Below are positions 34,691-42,746 of a stretch of 64,000 nucleotides of DNA, in pieces. This stretch comes from 43-108 sp001915545 (GTDB lineage Bacteria > Bacteroidota > Bacteroidia > Bacteroidales > Bacteroidaceae). The notes below the pieces were generated by a model. That model had not been told where the DNA came from. It ran no database searches and saw only the letters and a list, made by a program, of their open reading frames with translations. The DNA is taken from contig CABUGV010000002.1 of assembly GCA_902491215.1 (NCBI GenBank), forward strand, positions 1 through 64,000. The letters are read 5' to 3'. Numbering within the stretch: position 1 is the first letter of the stretch; every line of letters begins with the position of its first letter. The translations under genes and the position numbers were made by a program.

Positions 34691-35236
34691 ATGGACAAAT
34701 ACAACGAATCGGAAATAGTATCGCAATTGCAGAATCCAGCTACCCAGAGGAAAGCATTCGAGGCAATTGTCAACCAGTTCGGAAGAACGTTGTATTGGCA
34801 AATAAGACGAATGGTGATTGAACATGACGATGCGGACGATGTACTGCAGAATACCTTCATAAAGGCATGGACAAACATCGAATCGTTCAAGGGAAATTCA
34901 AAGATTTCTACATGGCTTTACAAAATTGCGTACAACGAAAGCCTCACCTTCCTTGCACACAAAAGAGAAAACATCTCAATCGAACAGTCGGATACAGGAC
35001 TTGCCGAAAGGCTCGAAAGCGACCCTTACTTCGATGGAGACGAAACGCAGGTTCTTCTGCAGAAGGCCATAGCGACACTTCCCGACAAACAGAAAGCTGT
35101 ATTCAACATGAAATACTTCCAGGAAATGAAATACGAAGACATGTCGCAGGTTTTCGGAACAAGCGTAGGTGCTCTAAAGGCATCATACCACCTGGCAGTT
35201 AAAAAGATTGAAGAATTTTTCAGCAGATACAATTAA
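34691..35236 (+). CDS. ECF RNA polymerase sigma factor
   Basis: 181 residues. Region 2 shows DDADDVLQNTFIKAWTNIES and FKGNSKISTWLYKIAYNES; region 4 shows LPDKQKAVFNMKYFQEMKYE, then SVGALKASYHLAVKKIEEFF. ECF sigmas redirect RNA polymerase after an envelope signal. The gene leads a three-gene unit with a membrane protein (47 bp gap) and a Spy-like periplasmic protein (24 bp gap), ended by a terminator at 36174. Confidence 0.93.
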   Translation: MDKYNESEIVSQLQNPATQRKAFEAIVNQFGRTLYWQIRRMVIEHDDADDVLQNTFIKAWTNIESFKGNSKISTWLYKIAYNESLTFLAHKRENISIEQSDTGLAERLESDPYFDGDETQVLLQKAIATLPDKQKAVFNMKYFQEMKYEDMSQVFGTSVGALKASYHLAVKKIEEFFSRYN

Positions 35237-35283
35237 ACCATATCATGAAAAAAGTATCATAAATCCAGAAAGGAGATCAGGAT

Positions 35284-35667
35284 ATGAAAGAAGACAACAA
35301 AATACTGCACAATGTCGGCACAGACAATCCATTCAAAGTACCGGAAGGATATTTTGAAAATCTCACGCAGAGAATCATGGACAATCTGCCGGAACAGAAT
35401 AAGCAGGAAAAGAAAACTAAAAACCGCACAGTCTTCATGAATGCGGCAAAATGGATTTCAGGCATAGCGGCCGCATGTGCACTCCTGCTGTGCGTCAAAA
35501 CGTTTATGCCTACCGCAACAGATGGAACAGACGCAGCACAGGCTACAGCAAAAACAGAAACGGCAGAACAGGACTATGTGTCTGAAGAAGAATATGAAAT
35601 CGAAGTGATGAGATATGCAATGATCGACAGAGAAGACATATACAGCTATCTGGAAGGTGCAGAATAA
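35284..35667 (+). CDS. Putative anti-sigma membrane protein
   Basis: 127 residues with one membrane segment (about 57-75, GIAAACALLLCV). The N-terminal cytoplasmic ~50 residues include DNPFKVPEGYFENLTQRIMD, a motif often found in Bacteroidota membrane proteins encoded just after ECF sigma genes. The C-terminal part is acidic and probably periplasmic. An anti-sigma role is inferred from position and topology only; there is no FecR or ZAS motif. Confidence 0.6.
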   Translation: MKEDNKILHNVGTDNPFKVPEGYFENLTQRIMDNLPEQNKQEKKTKNRTVFMNAAKWISGIAAACALLLCVKTFMPTATDGTDAAQATAKTETAEQDYVSEEEYEIEVMRYAMIDREDIYSYLEGAE

Positions 35668-35691
35668 ACCAACATTTACAATAACCAATAT

Positions 35692-36141
35692 ATGAAAAGA
35701 CTAACTTTTTTGCTCATCGCACTAATAACGGCAATAAGCATCAGCGCACAACATAACGGAAACGGAGCTAGACCGCGATTTTCGCCTGAGCAGTTCAAGA
35801 AAGAAATGGAGAATTTCATAGCCAGAGAAGCTGAACTCTCCGAACAGGAACAACAGAAGTTCTTTCCGATGATGCACGAAATGTTTGACAAGCAGAGGGA
35901 ACTCAACGACAAGAAACGTGAGCTGATGAAAAAATGCAACGAGCGCTCATCTGAAAACGACTATGCATACGTTCTCGACCAAATTACTTCGTTGGAAATA
36001 AAGAACAAGGAAATCGAAAAAGAGTATTACCAGAAGTTCCACAAGGCACTAAGCTACAAGAAAATATACAACGTAAGAAGGTCTCTGTCGAAATTCAATA
36101 GCGAACTTATAAAAAAGTTCGCTCCACGAAGAAGAAAATAG
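35692..36141 (+). CDS. Spy/CpxP-like periplasmic protein
   Basis: 149 residues. Signal peptide (LTFLLIALITAISISA). The mature protein is helical and highly charged (FSPEQFKKEMENFIAREAEL, MMHEMFDKQRELNDKKRELM), like the LTXXQ/Spy class of periplasmic chaperones or metal-stress proteins. Basic C-terminus ending RRRK. It is the last gene of the sigma operon and probably an effector of that envelope-stress circuit. Similarity is by layout rather than clear motif. Confidence 0.6.
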   Translation: MKRLTFLLIALITAISISAQHNGNGARPRFSPEQFKKEMENFIAREAELSEQEQQKFFPMMHEMFDKQRELNDKKRELMKKCNERSSENDYAYVLDQITSLEIKNKEIEKEYYQKFHKALSYKKIYNVRRSLSKFNSELIKKFAPRRRK

Positions 36142-36173
36142 AGAACATCAACAACATAAGATCAAACATCAGA

Positions 36174-36214
36174 GCAGAAGTACAAGCAAAGAGCATGTGC
36201 TTCTGCATTTTTTA
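36174..36214 (+). terminator. Terminator of the ECF sigma operon
   Basis: GCAGAAG (36174-36180) pairs with CTTCTGC (36200-36206), tail ATTTTTTAT. Confidence 0.75.
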
Positions 36215-36281
36215 TGCAACATCTGGAAACATTGCCGAAAAAACGCTATTTTTGGTGAAAATAATCTGATACAGCACATCT

Positions 36282-38285
36282 ATGGAAGAAATACTGCTCA
36301 CTGAGGAAGAAACCATCAAGGACGACCTCAGATATCTCAAACTCCTGTCGCTGAGCTACCCGACTATCGGAGATGCCAGTCAGGAAATCATAAACATCGA
36401 GGCTATACTGAACCTGCCTAAACCAACTGAACATTTCATCAGTGACCCGCACGGCGAAAGTGAAGCTTTCAACCATGTTCTGCGCAACGCATCCGGATAT
36501 GTAAAACGTAAGGTCAACGAAATTTTCGGAAGTACACTGCGCGAAAATGAAAAGCGCGAACTCTGTACCCTCATCTACTATCCGGAGCAGAAACTCCAGC
36601 TCATAAAGGCTGTAGAAACCGACATGAACGATTTCTACATCATCACGCTCAACCAGCTCATAAAGGTGTGCAGAGCTGTATCATCAAAATACACAAGATC
36701 AAAAATCAGAAAAGAACTGCCCGAAAAATTCGGATACATAATCGAAGAACTTTTACACGAATCAGCAGGAAGCTACTCAGGCAACAAGTACCAGTATTAC
36801 AATGTAATTGTACAGAGCATCATCGACACGCAGTGTGCCGACGACTTCATTGTGGCCATCTGCAACCTGATACAGCGTCTTGCCATAGATAGGCTTCACC
36901 TGCTCGGAGACATATTCGACAGAGGTCCAGGCGCACACCTCATAATGGAGACATTGTGCAACTATCCGCATTTTGACATCGTATGGGGTAACCACGACAT
37001 AGACTGGTTCGGTGCCGCAGCCGGCAACAGAGCCTGCATAGCCAATGTTCTGCGCATGTCCCTCCGCTACGGCAATCTTGCTACACTTGAAGACGGATAC
37101 GGAATAAATCTCCTTCCGCTTGCCACATTTGCAATGGAAACATACAAAGACGATCCTTGCGAGAATTTCGGCATAAGGGAAGACACCGGAACAGTAAAAC
37201 ATGATGAGAAAACACGCCGTCTGATTGCACAGATGCACAAGGCTATCACCATCATCCAGTTCAAGGAAGAGGCGGCCATCATAAAAAGAAGACCAGAATT
37301 CAAGATGGAGGACCGCAACATGCTCCACCGCATCAATCTTGCAGAAGGAACATGCTGCATAAACGGAAAGGATTACGAAATGAAAGATGCCTGCCTGCCG
37401 ACACTTTCCCCAGAAGACCCATACGCGCTCAGCGATGAAGAAAAACAGCTGATGCATAAGCTTGAACATTCGTTCAGAACAAGCGACAAGCTGAAAAGGC
37501 ATGTAGAGTGTCTGCTGGCGCACGGATGCATGTATTCCATCAGCAACTCCAATCTGATGTACCACGCATCCGTACCGCTCAATGCAGACGGCTCGCTCAA
37601 GGAAGTTGAAATACGCGGAAAGAAATACAAAGGCATTGCACTGATGAAAAAGACAGGACACATTGTCCGCGAAGCCTTCAATGCCGATACGCCGGAGGAC
37701 GAAAAACAGTTTGCCGTAGACTATATCTGGTATCTGTGGTGCGGAAAAGACTCACCTTTGTTTGACAAGGACAAGATGACAACATTTGAGCGCTATTTCA
37801 TCAAAGACCCGTCAGTATACACAGAAGAAAAGGGATACTACTACAGATACAACAACGACGAGAAAGTCGTAGACATGATACTTGATGATTTCGGTGTCAC
37901 AGGTGAACACCGACACATCATCAACGGTCATGTACCTGTAAAAACATTAAAGGGAGAAACACCTATAAAGGCAAACGGCAAACTCCTTGTCATCGACGGC
38001 GGATTCTCGAAAGCCTACCAGCCGGAAACAGGAATAGCAGGATACACCCTCACGTTCCACTCTCGTGGACTCGATCTCGTGCAGCACCAGCCGTTCCACT
38101 CAACACAGGAGGCCATCGAGCGTGGCGACGACATCCGCAGCTCAATACAAATCGTCGAAATGAACTCAAAACGCATGCTTGTCAAAGACACCGACAAAGG
38201 ACGTGAACTAATAGAAAAAGTGGAAAACCTAAAGAAACTCCTCTACGCATACCGCAACGGATTCATAAAGGAGCTTTCAAAATAA
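36282..38285 (+). CDS. fbp: Class III fructose-1,6-bisphosphatase
   Basis: 667 residues, typical for the class III enzyme of Firmicutes and Bacteroidota. Metallophosphatase motifs are ISDPHGESEAF, HLLGDIFDRGPGAH, WGNHDIDWFGAAAG and INGHVPVKT. It hydrolyses fructose-1,6-bisphosphate to fructose-6-phosphate in gluconeogenesis. TATTTTTG at 36247-36254 is a -7 box, though without a good partner box. The reverse reaction enzyme, phosphofructokinase, is also in the window (56840-57817). Confidence 0.96.
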   Translation: MEEILLTEEETIKDDLRYLKLLSLSYPTIGDASQEIINIEAILNLPKPTEHFISDPHGESEAFNHVLRNASGYVKRKVNEIFGSTLRENEKRELCTLIYYPEQKLQLIKAVETDMNDFYIITLNQLIKVCRAVSSKYTRSKIRKELPEKFGYIIEELLHESAGSYSGNKYQYYNVIVQSIIDTQCADDFIVAICNLIQRLAIDRLHLLGDIFDRGPGAHLIMETLCNYPHFDIVWGNHDIDWFGAAAGNRACIANVLRMSLRYGNLATLEDGYGINLLPLATFAMETYKDDPCENFGIREDTGTVKHDEKTRRLIAQMHKAITIIQFKEEAAIIKRRPEFKMEDRNMLHRINLAEGTCCINGKDYEMKDACLPTLSPEDPYALSDEEKQLMHKLEHSFRTSDKLKRHVECLLAHGCMYSISNSNLMYHASVPLNADGSLKEVEIRGKKYKGIALMKKTGHIVREAFNADTPEDEKQFAVDYIWYLWCGKDSPLFDKDKMTTFERYFIKDPSVYTEEKGYYYRYNNDEKVVDMILDDFGVTGEHRHIINGHVPVKTLKGETPIKANGKLLVIDGGFSKAYQPETGIAGYTLTFHSRGLDLVQHQPFHSTQEAIERGDDIRSSIQIVEMNSKRMLVKDTDKGRELIEKVENLKKLLYAYRNGFIKELSK

Positions 38286-38302
38286 ACACCCACTCCTGCC
38301 CT

Positions 38303-38346
38303 ACCGTCCTTTTCCTCTGCACATAAAAACGGAGAAAAAGGACGGT
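38303..38346. other. Hairpin after fbp
   Basis: ACCGTCCTTTT (38303-38313) pairs with AAAAGGACGGT (38336-38346). There is no T-run on the plus strand, so the stem may be a 3'-end stabiliser rather than a complete terminator. Confidence 0.45.
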
Positions 38347-38448
38347 AAGTGCAACAAAAAACGTACCAAAACAAGCAAAATCACATAAAAACAGACAAAA
38401 CACAGAAAAATAAACGCTAAAAAATTTCACAGTCTCGAAAAAAGCACA

Positions 38449-38456
38449 TATCTTTG
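38449..38456 (+). promoter_or_regulatory. -7 box (TATCTTTG) of tRNA-Phe
   Basis: Exact TAnnTTTG match 20 bp before the mature tRNA 5' end. Confidence 0.6.
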
Positions 38457-38476
38457 CACTCGCAAACGAAAAACAA

Positions 38477-38549
38477 GGTGCCATAGCTCAGTTGGTAGAG
38501 CAAAGGACTGAAAATCCTTGTGTCCCCGGTTCGATTCCTGGTGGCACCA
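38477..38549 (+). tRNA. tRNA-Phe (GAA)
   Basis: 73-nt cloverleaf. Acceptor arm GGTGCCA pairs with TGGCACC (38542-38548); D-arm GCTCAGTTGGTAGAGC; anticodon stem AAGGA/TCCTT with loop CTGAAAA, anticodon GAA; T-arm CCCGGTTCGATTCCTGG-type. No encoded CCA. The accessory restriction-modification cluster starts about 230 bp downstream. Confidence 0.97.
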
Positions 38550-38553
38550 CTGT

Positions 38554-38600
38554 AAAATCGCTAATAGATTATCATTCAATCTGTTAGCGATTTTTGTTTT
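38554..38600 (+). terminator. Terminator of tRNA-Phe
   Basis: 17-nt arms (38554-38570, 38578-38594) pair with one mismatch and continue into TTTTTGTTTT. The gene-free DNA from 38601 to 38776 is AT-rich and shows nothing else. Confidence 0.85.
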
Positions 38601-38776
38601 ACTAAGATAAAGAATTAATTTATTTGTAGAGAATCATGCATCATAAAGAATTACATTGCTATAAAATGAACTGCTTTTATAGAATGTCATTTAAGCATAA
38701 TAGCCCAATCAACGCCAATATCTGCCAAATACAAACATTAGTAATTTCATTACTTATAAAAAAACAATCAAAAAAC

Positions 38777-38806
38777 TTGTATTATCAGAAATAACTATTA
38801 CTTTTG
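38777..38806 (+). promoter_or_regulatory. Promoter of the restriction-modification operon
   Basis: TTG (38777-38779), 19 bp, TACTTTTG (38799-38806), an excellent match. The predicted start of transcription is about 15 nt before the ATG at 38828. Confidence 0.8.
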
Positions 38807-38827
38807 CAATATCAAAAGCAAAGTAAT

Positions 38828-39388
38828 ATGATTACTAAGAAAAAAATATATCTAAAAGAGCTTGCAGACATTCTATCTGGTGTATATGAAAAACCAGATC
38901 CAGATGGAGATGTTGCCTATCTGCAAACCAAGGACTGTGCAGACAATGTCGTCATGAAGTTTGCATCAAGGGTTTTACAAAGCGCTAAGATACAAAAAAA
39001 CTTGTTGCAGAAAGGGGATATTCTTTTTGCATCCAAAGGTGTTAATTATCTCAGTGTAATATTTAGAGAACCAGAAAAGGCTGTGGCTTCTACATCCTTT
39101 TTTGTAATTCGTCTGAAATCAACAATTGTTACACCTGAATACCTTTGCTGGTACTTGCATCAGCCTTCTGTGGAAGCATATTTTAAAATTCACCAAGCCG
39201 GCAGTGCTACACCTCTTATTCATAAACCTGCCGTTGAGAATCTGGAAATCCCTACACCCTCTTTGCAACAGCAGGAGCTAATTGTAAACATAGCACGTCT
39301 GTCACAAAAAGAACGAGATTTACAGTTAAAAATTATAGAGAAAAGACAGACAATTATACAACAACTATTAATGAATAAAATTAAATAA
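38828..39388 (+). CDS. Half-length type I restriction specificity subunit (HsdS-like)
   Basis: 186 residues from ATG 38828; an open extension to 38804 overlaps the -7 box and is rejected. It has one target-recognition-like domain (YLKELADILSG, GDILFASKG, SFFVIRLK, PEYLCWYLHQPSVEAYF) and one conserved coiled segment (LQQQELIVNIARLSQKERDL, ending QQLLMNKIK). Full HsdS proteins have two of each, so this may act as a homodimer or provide an alternative specificity. It lies 9 bp before hsdM. A second, full-length S subunit is encoded 3.4 kb downstream in the same operon. Confidence 0.8.
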   Translation: MITKKKIYLKELADILSGVYEKPDPDGDVAYLQTKDCADNVVMKFASRVLQSAKIQKNLLQKGDILFASKGVNYLSVIFREPEKAVASTSFFVIRLKSTIVTPEYLCWYLHQPSVEAYFKIHQAGSATPLIHKPAVENLEIPTPSLQQQELIVNIARLSQKERDLQLKIIEKRQTIIQQLLMNKIK

Positions 39389-39397
39389 GACAATAAT

Positions 39398-40927
39398 ATG
39401 GAAGTTCAACAGAAAATAGACCAGTCACAAATCAATAGGGTTGTTTGGAAAGCTTGCGATACTTTCCGTGGAGTAATAGATCCAAGCCAATATAAAGACT
39501 ATGTCCTGACTATGCTTTTTCTAAAATATGTCAGCGATGTATACAAATCAAAGTATGCCGAATATTTGGAGAGATACGAAGGCGACAAGGAAAGAGCTAC
39601 ACGTTCAATGCGTCACGAACGCTTTGTCATTCCAGAAACAAGTTCTTTCGATTATTTGTACGCGAACCGTTCTGCAAGCAATATCGGAGAACTGATTGAT
39701 ATGGCTTTGGCCGATATCGAGGATGCGAACAGAGAAAAGATGAGCAGCGAAGACGGCAGCAGCATCTTCCGAAACATAAGTTTCAACTCAGCCAACCTTG
39801 GCGAACCGAAAGAAAAGAATGCAAGACTAAAAAATCTGTTGCTCGATTTCAGTGAATTGGAACTGGACGAGTCGCATCTGGAAAACAATGATATCATCGG
39901 AGATGCCTATATGTATCTGGTATCCACATTTGCCAGCGAATCGGGAAAGAAGGCTGGAGAATTCTTTACACCAGCAGAAGTTTCAACCTTATTAGCCAAA
40001 CTGACAAAGAGCAAACCTGGCGCACGTATCTGCGACCCGACTTGTGGTTCCGGTTCCCTGTTGATTAAAGCCGGAAAGGAAGTGGACAACAACAATTTCT
40101 CACTTTACGGACAAGAAGTAAATGGCAGCACTTGGGCACTGGCAATGATGAATATGTTCCTGCACGGCTTTGACAATGCAGTGATTCGATGGGGGGACAC
40201 ACTGCGCAACCCAAAACTGAAGGAAAATGACAAATTAATGAAATTTGATACAGTTATTGCCAATCCCCCATTTTCCTTGGATAAATGGGGAGCAGAGGAA
40301 GCGACAAATGACACATATAACCGTTTTTGGAGAGGCATCCCTCCAAAGAGCAAAGGCGATTGGGCTTTCATATCACACATGATAGAGGTGGCTCAAGAAG
40401 GTAGCGGTAAGGTTGGTGTGGTAATACCTCACGGAGTACTGTTTCGTGGAGCAAGCGAGGGAAAAATACGACAGCATGTAATTGATGAAAATCTGTTGGA
40501 GGCTGTCATTGGACTACCTGCCAACCTGTTCTTTGGAACGGGTATTCCAGCAGCCATTGCGATTTTCAACAAAGGAAAAAAGACTGACAACGTACTGTTT
40601 ATAGATGCCAGCAAGGAATATGAAAGCGGGAAGAACCAAAACAAGCTACGCTCTGAAGACATTGAACACATTGTTTCGACTTACAGACAATTCACCGCAG
40701 GACAACTTGAGCCTGGCGTAGCCGAAGAAAAATATGCATTCGTTGCAACTCCAGCTGATATCAAGGAAAATGACTACAATCTGAATATTCCTCGCTATGT
40801 AGATACATTTGAGGAAGAAGCAGAAGTAGATATTCCAGCAGTACAGAAAGAGATTGATGCACTCGAAGCAGAATTGGCAGAGGTTCAGGCTAAAATGAAA
40901 GATTATTTAAAAGAATTGGGATATTAA
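39398..40927 (+). CDS. hsdM: Type I restriction-modification methyltransferase subunit
   Basis: 509 residues. The N-terminal helical HsdM domain (about 8-150) is followed by the N6-adenine methylase core: AdoMet motif Asp213-PTCGSGS (DPTCGSGSLLIKAG) and catalytic Asn289-Pro-Pro-Phe. The C-terminus is a coiled region (EKEIDALEAELAEVQAKM-type) that contacts HsdS. It methylates adenine in the bipartite site chosen by HsdS and protects host DNA. Second gene of the operon. Confidence 0.95.
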   Translation: MEVQQKIDQSQINRVVWKACDTFRGVIDPSQYKDYVLTMLFLKYVSDVYKSKYAEYLERYEGDKERATRSMRHERFVIPETSSFDYLYANRSASNIGELIDMALADIEDANREKMSSEDGSSIFRNISFNSANLGEPKEKNARLKNLLLDFSELELDESHLENNDIIGDAYMYLVSTFASESGKKAGEFFTPAEVSTLLAKLTKSKPGARICDPTCGSGSLLIKAGKEVDNNNFSLYGQEVNGSTWALAMMNMFLHGFDNAVIRWGDTLRNPKLKENDKLMKFDTVIANPPFSLDKWGAEEATNDTYNRFWRGIPPKSKGDWAFISHMIEVAQEGSGKVGVVIPHGVLFRGASEGKIRQHVIDENLLEAVIGLPANLFFGTGIPAAIAIFNKGKKTDNVLFIDASKEYESGKNQNKLRSEDIEHIVSTYRQFTAGQLEPGVAEEKYAFVATPADIKENDYNLNIPRYVDTFEEEAEVDIPAVQKEIDALEAELAEVQAKMKDYLKELGY

Positions 40928-40941
40928 AACTATTATCTATT

Positions 40942-41364
40942 ATGGAATGGGCCAGTTTGATTATTTCTATTTGTGCATTGATTATATCTATTATTAATTT
41001 CATATATGATAGAAAAATCAAGGTGTACAAAATTCACAAAAACAAAGAAGAAGAGCATAAGAGTAAATGTGCAAAGATTTGCGGTTCCATAATAAAAGAA
41101 GATAGAGGTATACGAAAGCTCCAAATTTTCAATAATGGTTTAGCTCCAGCTCGAAATATTCATATAACAGATATAAGGAAAACTAAAGGAATAATTCTAA
41201 CAGGAGGACTCGTTTTTCCATATGACTTACTTAATCCTGGAGAGCATGTTGAAATACAATTTATGCTATCAGAATCAACCCCACCAGACATAATAAATAT
41301 AAAATATACGTGGGATGACAATAATAAAACTGGTAATACTTATAACCAAAGTTTGCAATTATAA
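40942..41364 (+). CDS. Small membrane protein with one N-terminal TM segment
   Basis: 140 residues. A single membrane helix (WASLIISICALIISIINFIY, residues 3-22) is followed by a basic, Lys-rich linker and a ~95-residue beta-rich domain (LQIFNNGLAPARNIHITDI, LLNPGEHVEIQFML, IINIKYTWDD) that looks like an Ig/arrestin-like fold. No named family was recognised. It is 14 bp after hsdM and 2 bp before the Fic gene, so it is translated as part of the operon. A membrane sensor or anchor role for the neighbouring Fic or KAP proteins is a guess. Confidence 0.65.
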   Translation: MEWASLIISICALIISIINFIYDRKIKVYKIHKNKEEEHKSKCAKICGSIIKEDRGIRKLQIFNNGLAPARNIHITDIRKTKGIILTGGLVFPYDLLNPGEHVEIQFMLSESTPPDIINIKYTWDDNNKTGNTYNQSLQL

Positions 41365-41366
41365 TT

Positions 41367-42746
41367 ATGACACACATAGAAAAACTATATAGTGAATGGC
41401 TTAAATTACAGCCACTGAAACCCGAATACCAAAACAGGCTGGAGCGCAAATTCATGCTGGAGTTCAACTACAACTCCAATCACATAGAAGGCAACACTTT
41501 GACATACGGACAAACAGAACTATTGCTGTTTTTCGGTAAAGTCGTAGACGAGGCCAACATGAAGGATTTGGAAGAAATGAAAGCCCATAATGTATGTCTG
41601 AAAATGATACGAGAAGAAGCTGCAGACAAAGACATGCCACTGACAGAGACTTTCATCAGGCAACTGCACCATACCTTGCTTAGGGAAGACTATACAATGT
41701 ATCGTCAATTGCCCGAAGGCACAACTACATCCTATGTTATACATGCCGGAATTTATAAAACTCGTCCCAATTCAGTAATAACTGTAACAGGTGAGCGTTT
41801 CGAATATGCCTCACCTGAAGAAACACCTGCTTTGATGACCGATCTGGTGGAATGGTATAATAAGGAAGAACAGAAAGCTGAAATGTCGCCAATAGAACTG
41901 GCCACAGTCTTTCACTACCGCTACATCCGCATTCATCCTTTTGAAGACGGCAACGGACGTATTGCCCGACTGATGGTAAACTATATACTTACGCGCCATA
42001 ATTATCCAATGATTGTGGTGAAGAGTAAAGACAAGGACAACTATTTGACAGCCCTAAACCGTTGTGATGTAAAAGTTGGCCCTACCCCATCTGTGGGTGC
42101 TCACGCAGAACTGGACCAAATAATGCCTTTTGTTGAATATATGAGCAAGTGCCTGGAAGCAGCATTGACTGTATGTATCAAAGCAGCTAAAGGTGAAAGC
42201 ATTGAAGAGGAAGATGATTTTCAGAAACAAATTAAATTGTTGCAGCAACAGGCTGGACGGAAAGAGAATAATCAGCTTCACAATGATACTGTAGAAAATA
42301 AAGTCGATTTGTTTAACAGGTTGTTGTTTCCATATTCACAGAAAATGAAAGAAGGGATATTGCCTGCTTTCGATTTCTTTGAGGATATCGCATGCTGGTA
42401 TTCCATAGGAGATAAAAAGTCAAACATTGACTGTGACCGTCAAAACCAGCCTATCATTTTTAAGTCACTGATTCATGAAGAAAAAGAAATATGGAGTCAG
42501 GCGAAATCAATTAGTTTCTCGATTTCACTTAGCAAGCTAAAACCTGATTACGCGATGCAAAATGTATCTACAATACTAATTGCCAACATTCAATTCTATG
42601 CAAAGGATTACATGTTTCAAAGCAAAAAATATGCCTATGGAACATATCCAAATACGGACGATATAAACCAAGCATTAGAATGGCATAAAAAAACAATGAT
42701 AGATACTATTGAAAAAGCAATAAAAAATTACAACTCAGAAAATTAA
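41367..42746 (+). CDS. Fic-domain AMP-transferase-like protein
   Basis: 459 residues. The complete Fic active-site motif HPFEDGNGRIAR starts at His190, so catalysis (usually transfer of AMP to a protein hydroxyl) should be possible. An N-terminal inhibitory motif SNHIEGN (Ser37, Glu41) marks a self-inhibited class II Fic protein, so no separate antitoxin is needed. The C-terminal ~200 residues have no recognised domain. The stop codon overlaps the hsdS start (TAATG). Fic genes inside type I restriction loci are known in several genomes; the function of the pairing is not settled. Confidence 0.88.
   Translation: MTHIEKLYSEWLKLQPLKPEYQNRLERKFMLEFNYNSNHIEGNTLTYGQTELLLFFGKVVDEANMKDLEEMKAHNVCLKMIREEAADKDMPLTETFIRQLHHTLLREDYTMYRQLPEGTTTSYVIHAGIYKTRPNSVITVTGERFEYASPEETPALMTDLVEWYNKEEQKAEMSPIELATVFHYRYIRIHPFEDGNGRIARLMVNYILTRHNYPMIVVKSKDKDNYLTALNRCDVKVGPTPSVGAHAELDQIMPFVEYMSKCLEAALTVCIKAAKGESIEEEDDFQKQIKLLQQQAGRKENNQLHNDTVENKVDLFNRLLFPYSQKMKEGILPAFDFFEDIACWYSIGDKKSNIDCDRQNQPIIFKSLIHEEKEIWSQAKSISFSISLSKLKPDYAMQNVSTILIANIQFYAKDYMFQSKKYAYGTYPNTDDINQALEWHKKTMIDTIEKAIKNYNSEN

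Noticed and set aside
36777..37661. 294-codon open frame opposite fbp
   Set aside because: No family features and fully inside a well-supported gene.
38804..38827. Upstream ATG extension of the half HsdS
   Set aside because: It overlaps the -7 box of a strong promoter, so the transcript would not contain it.
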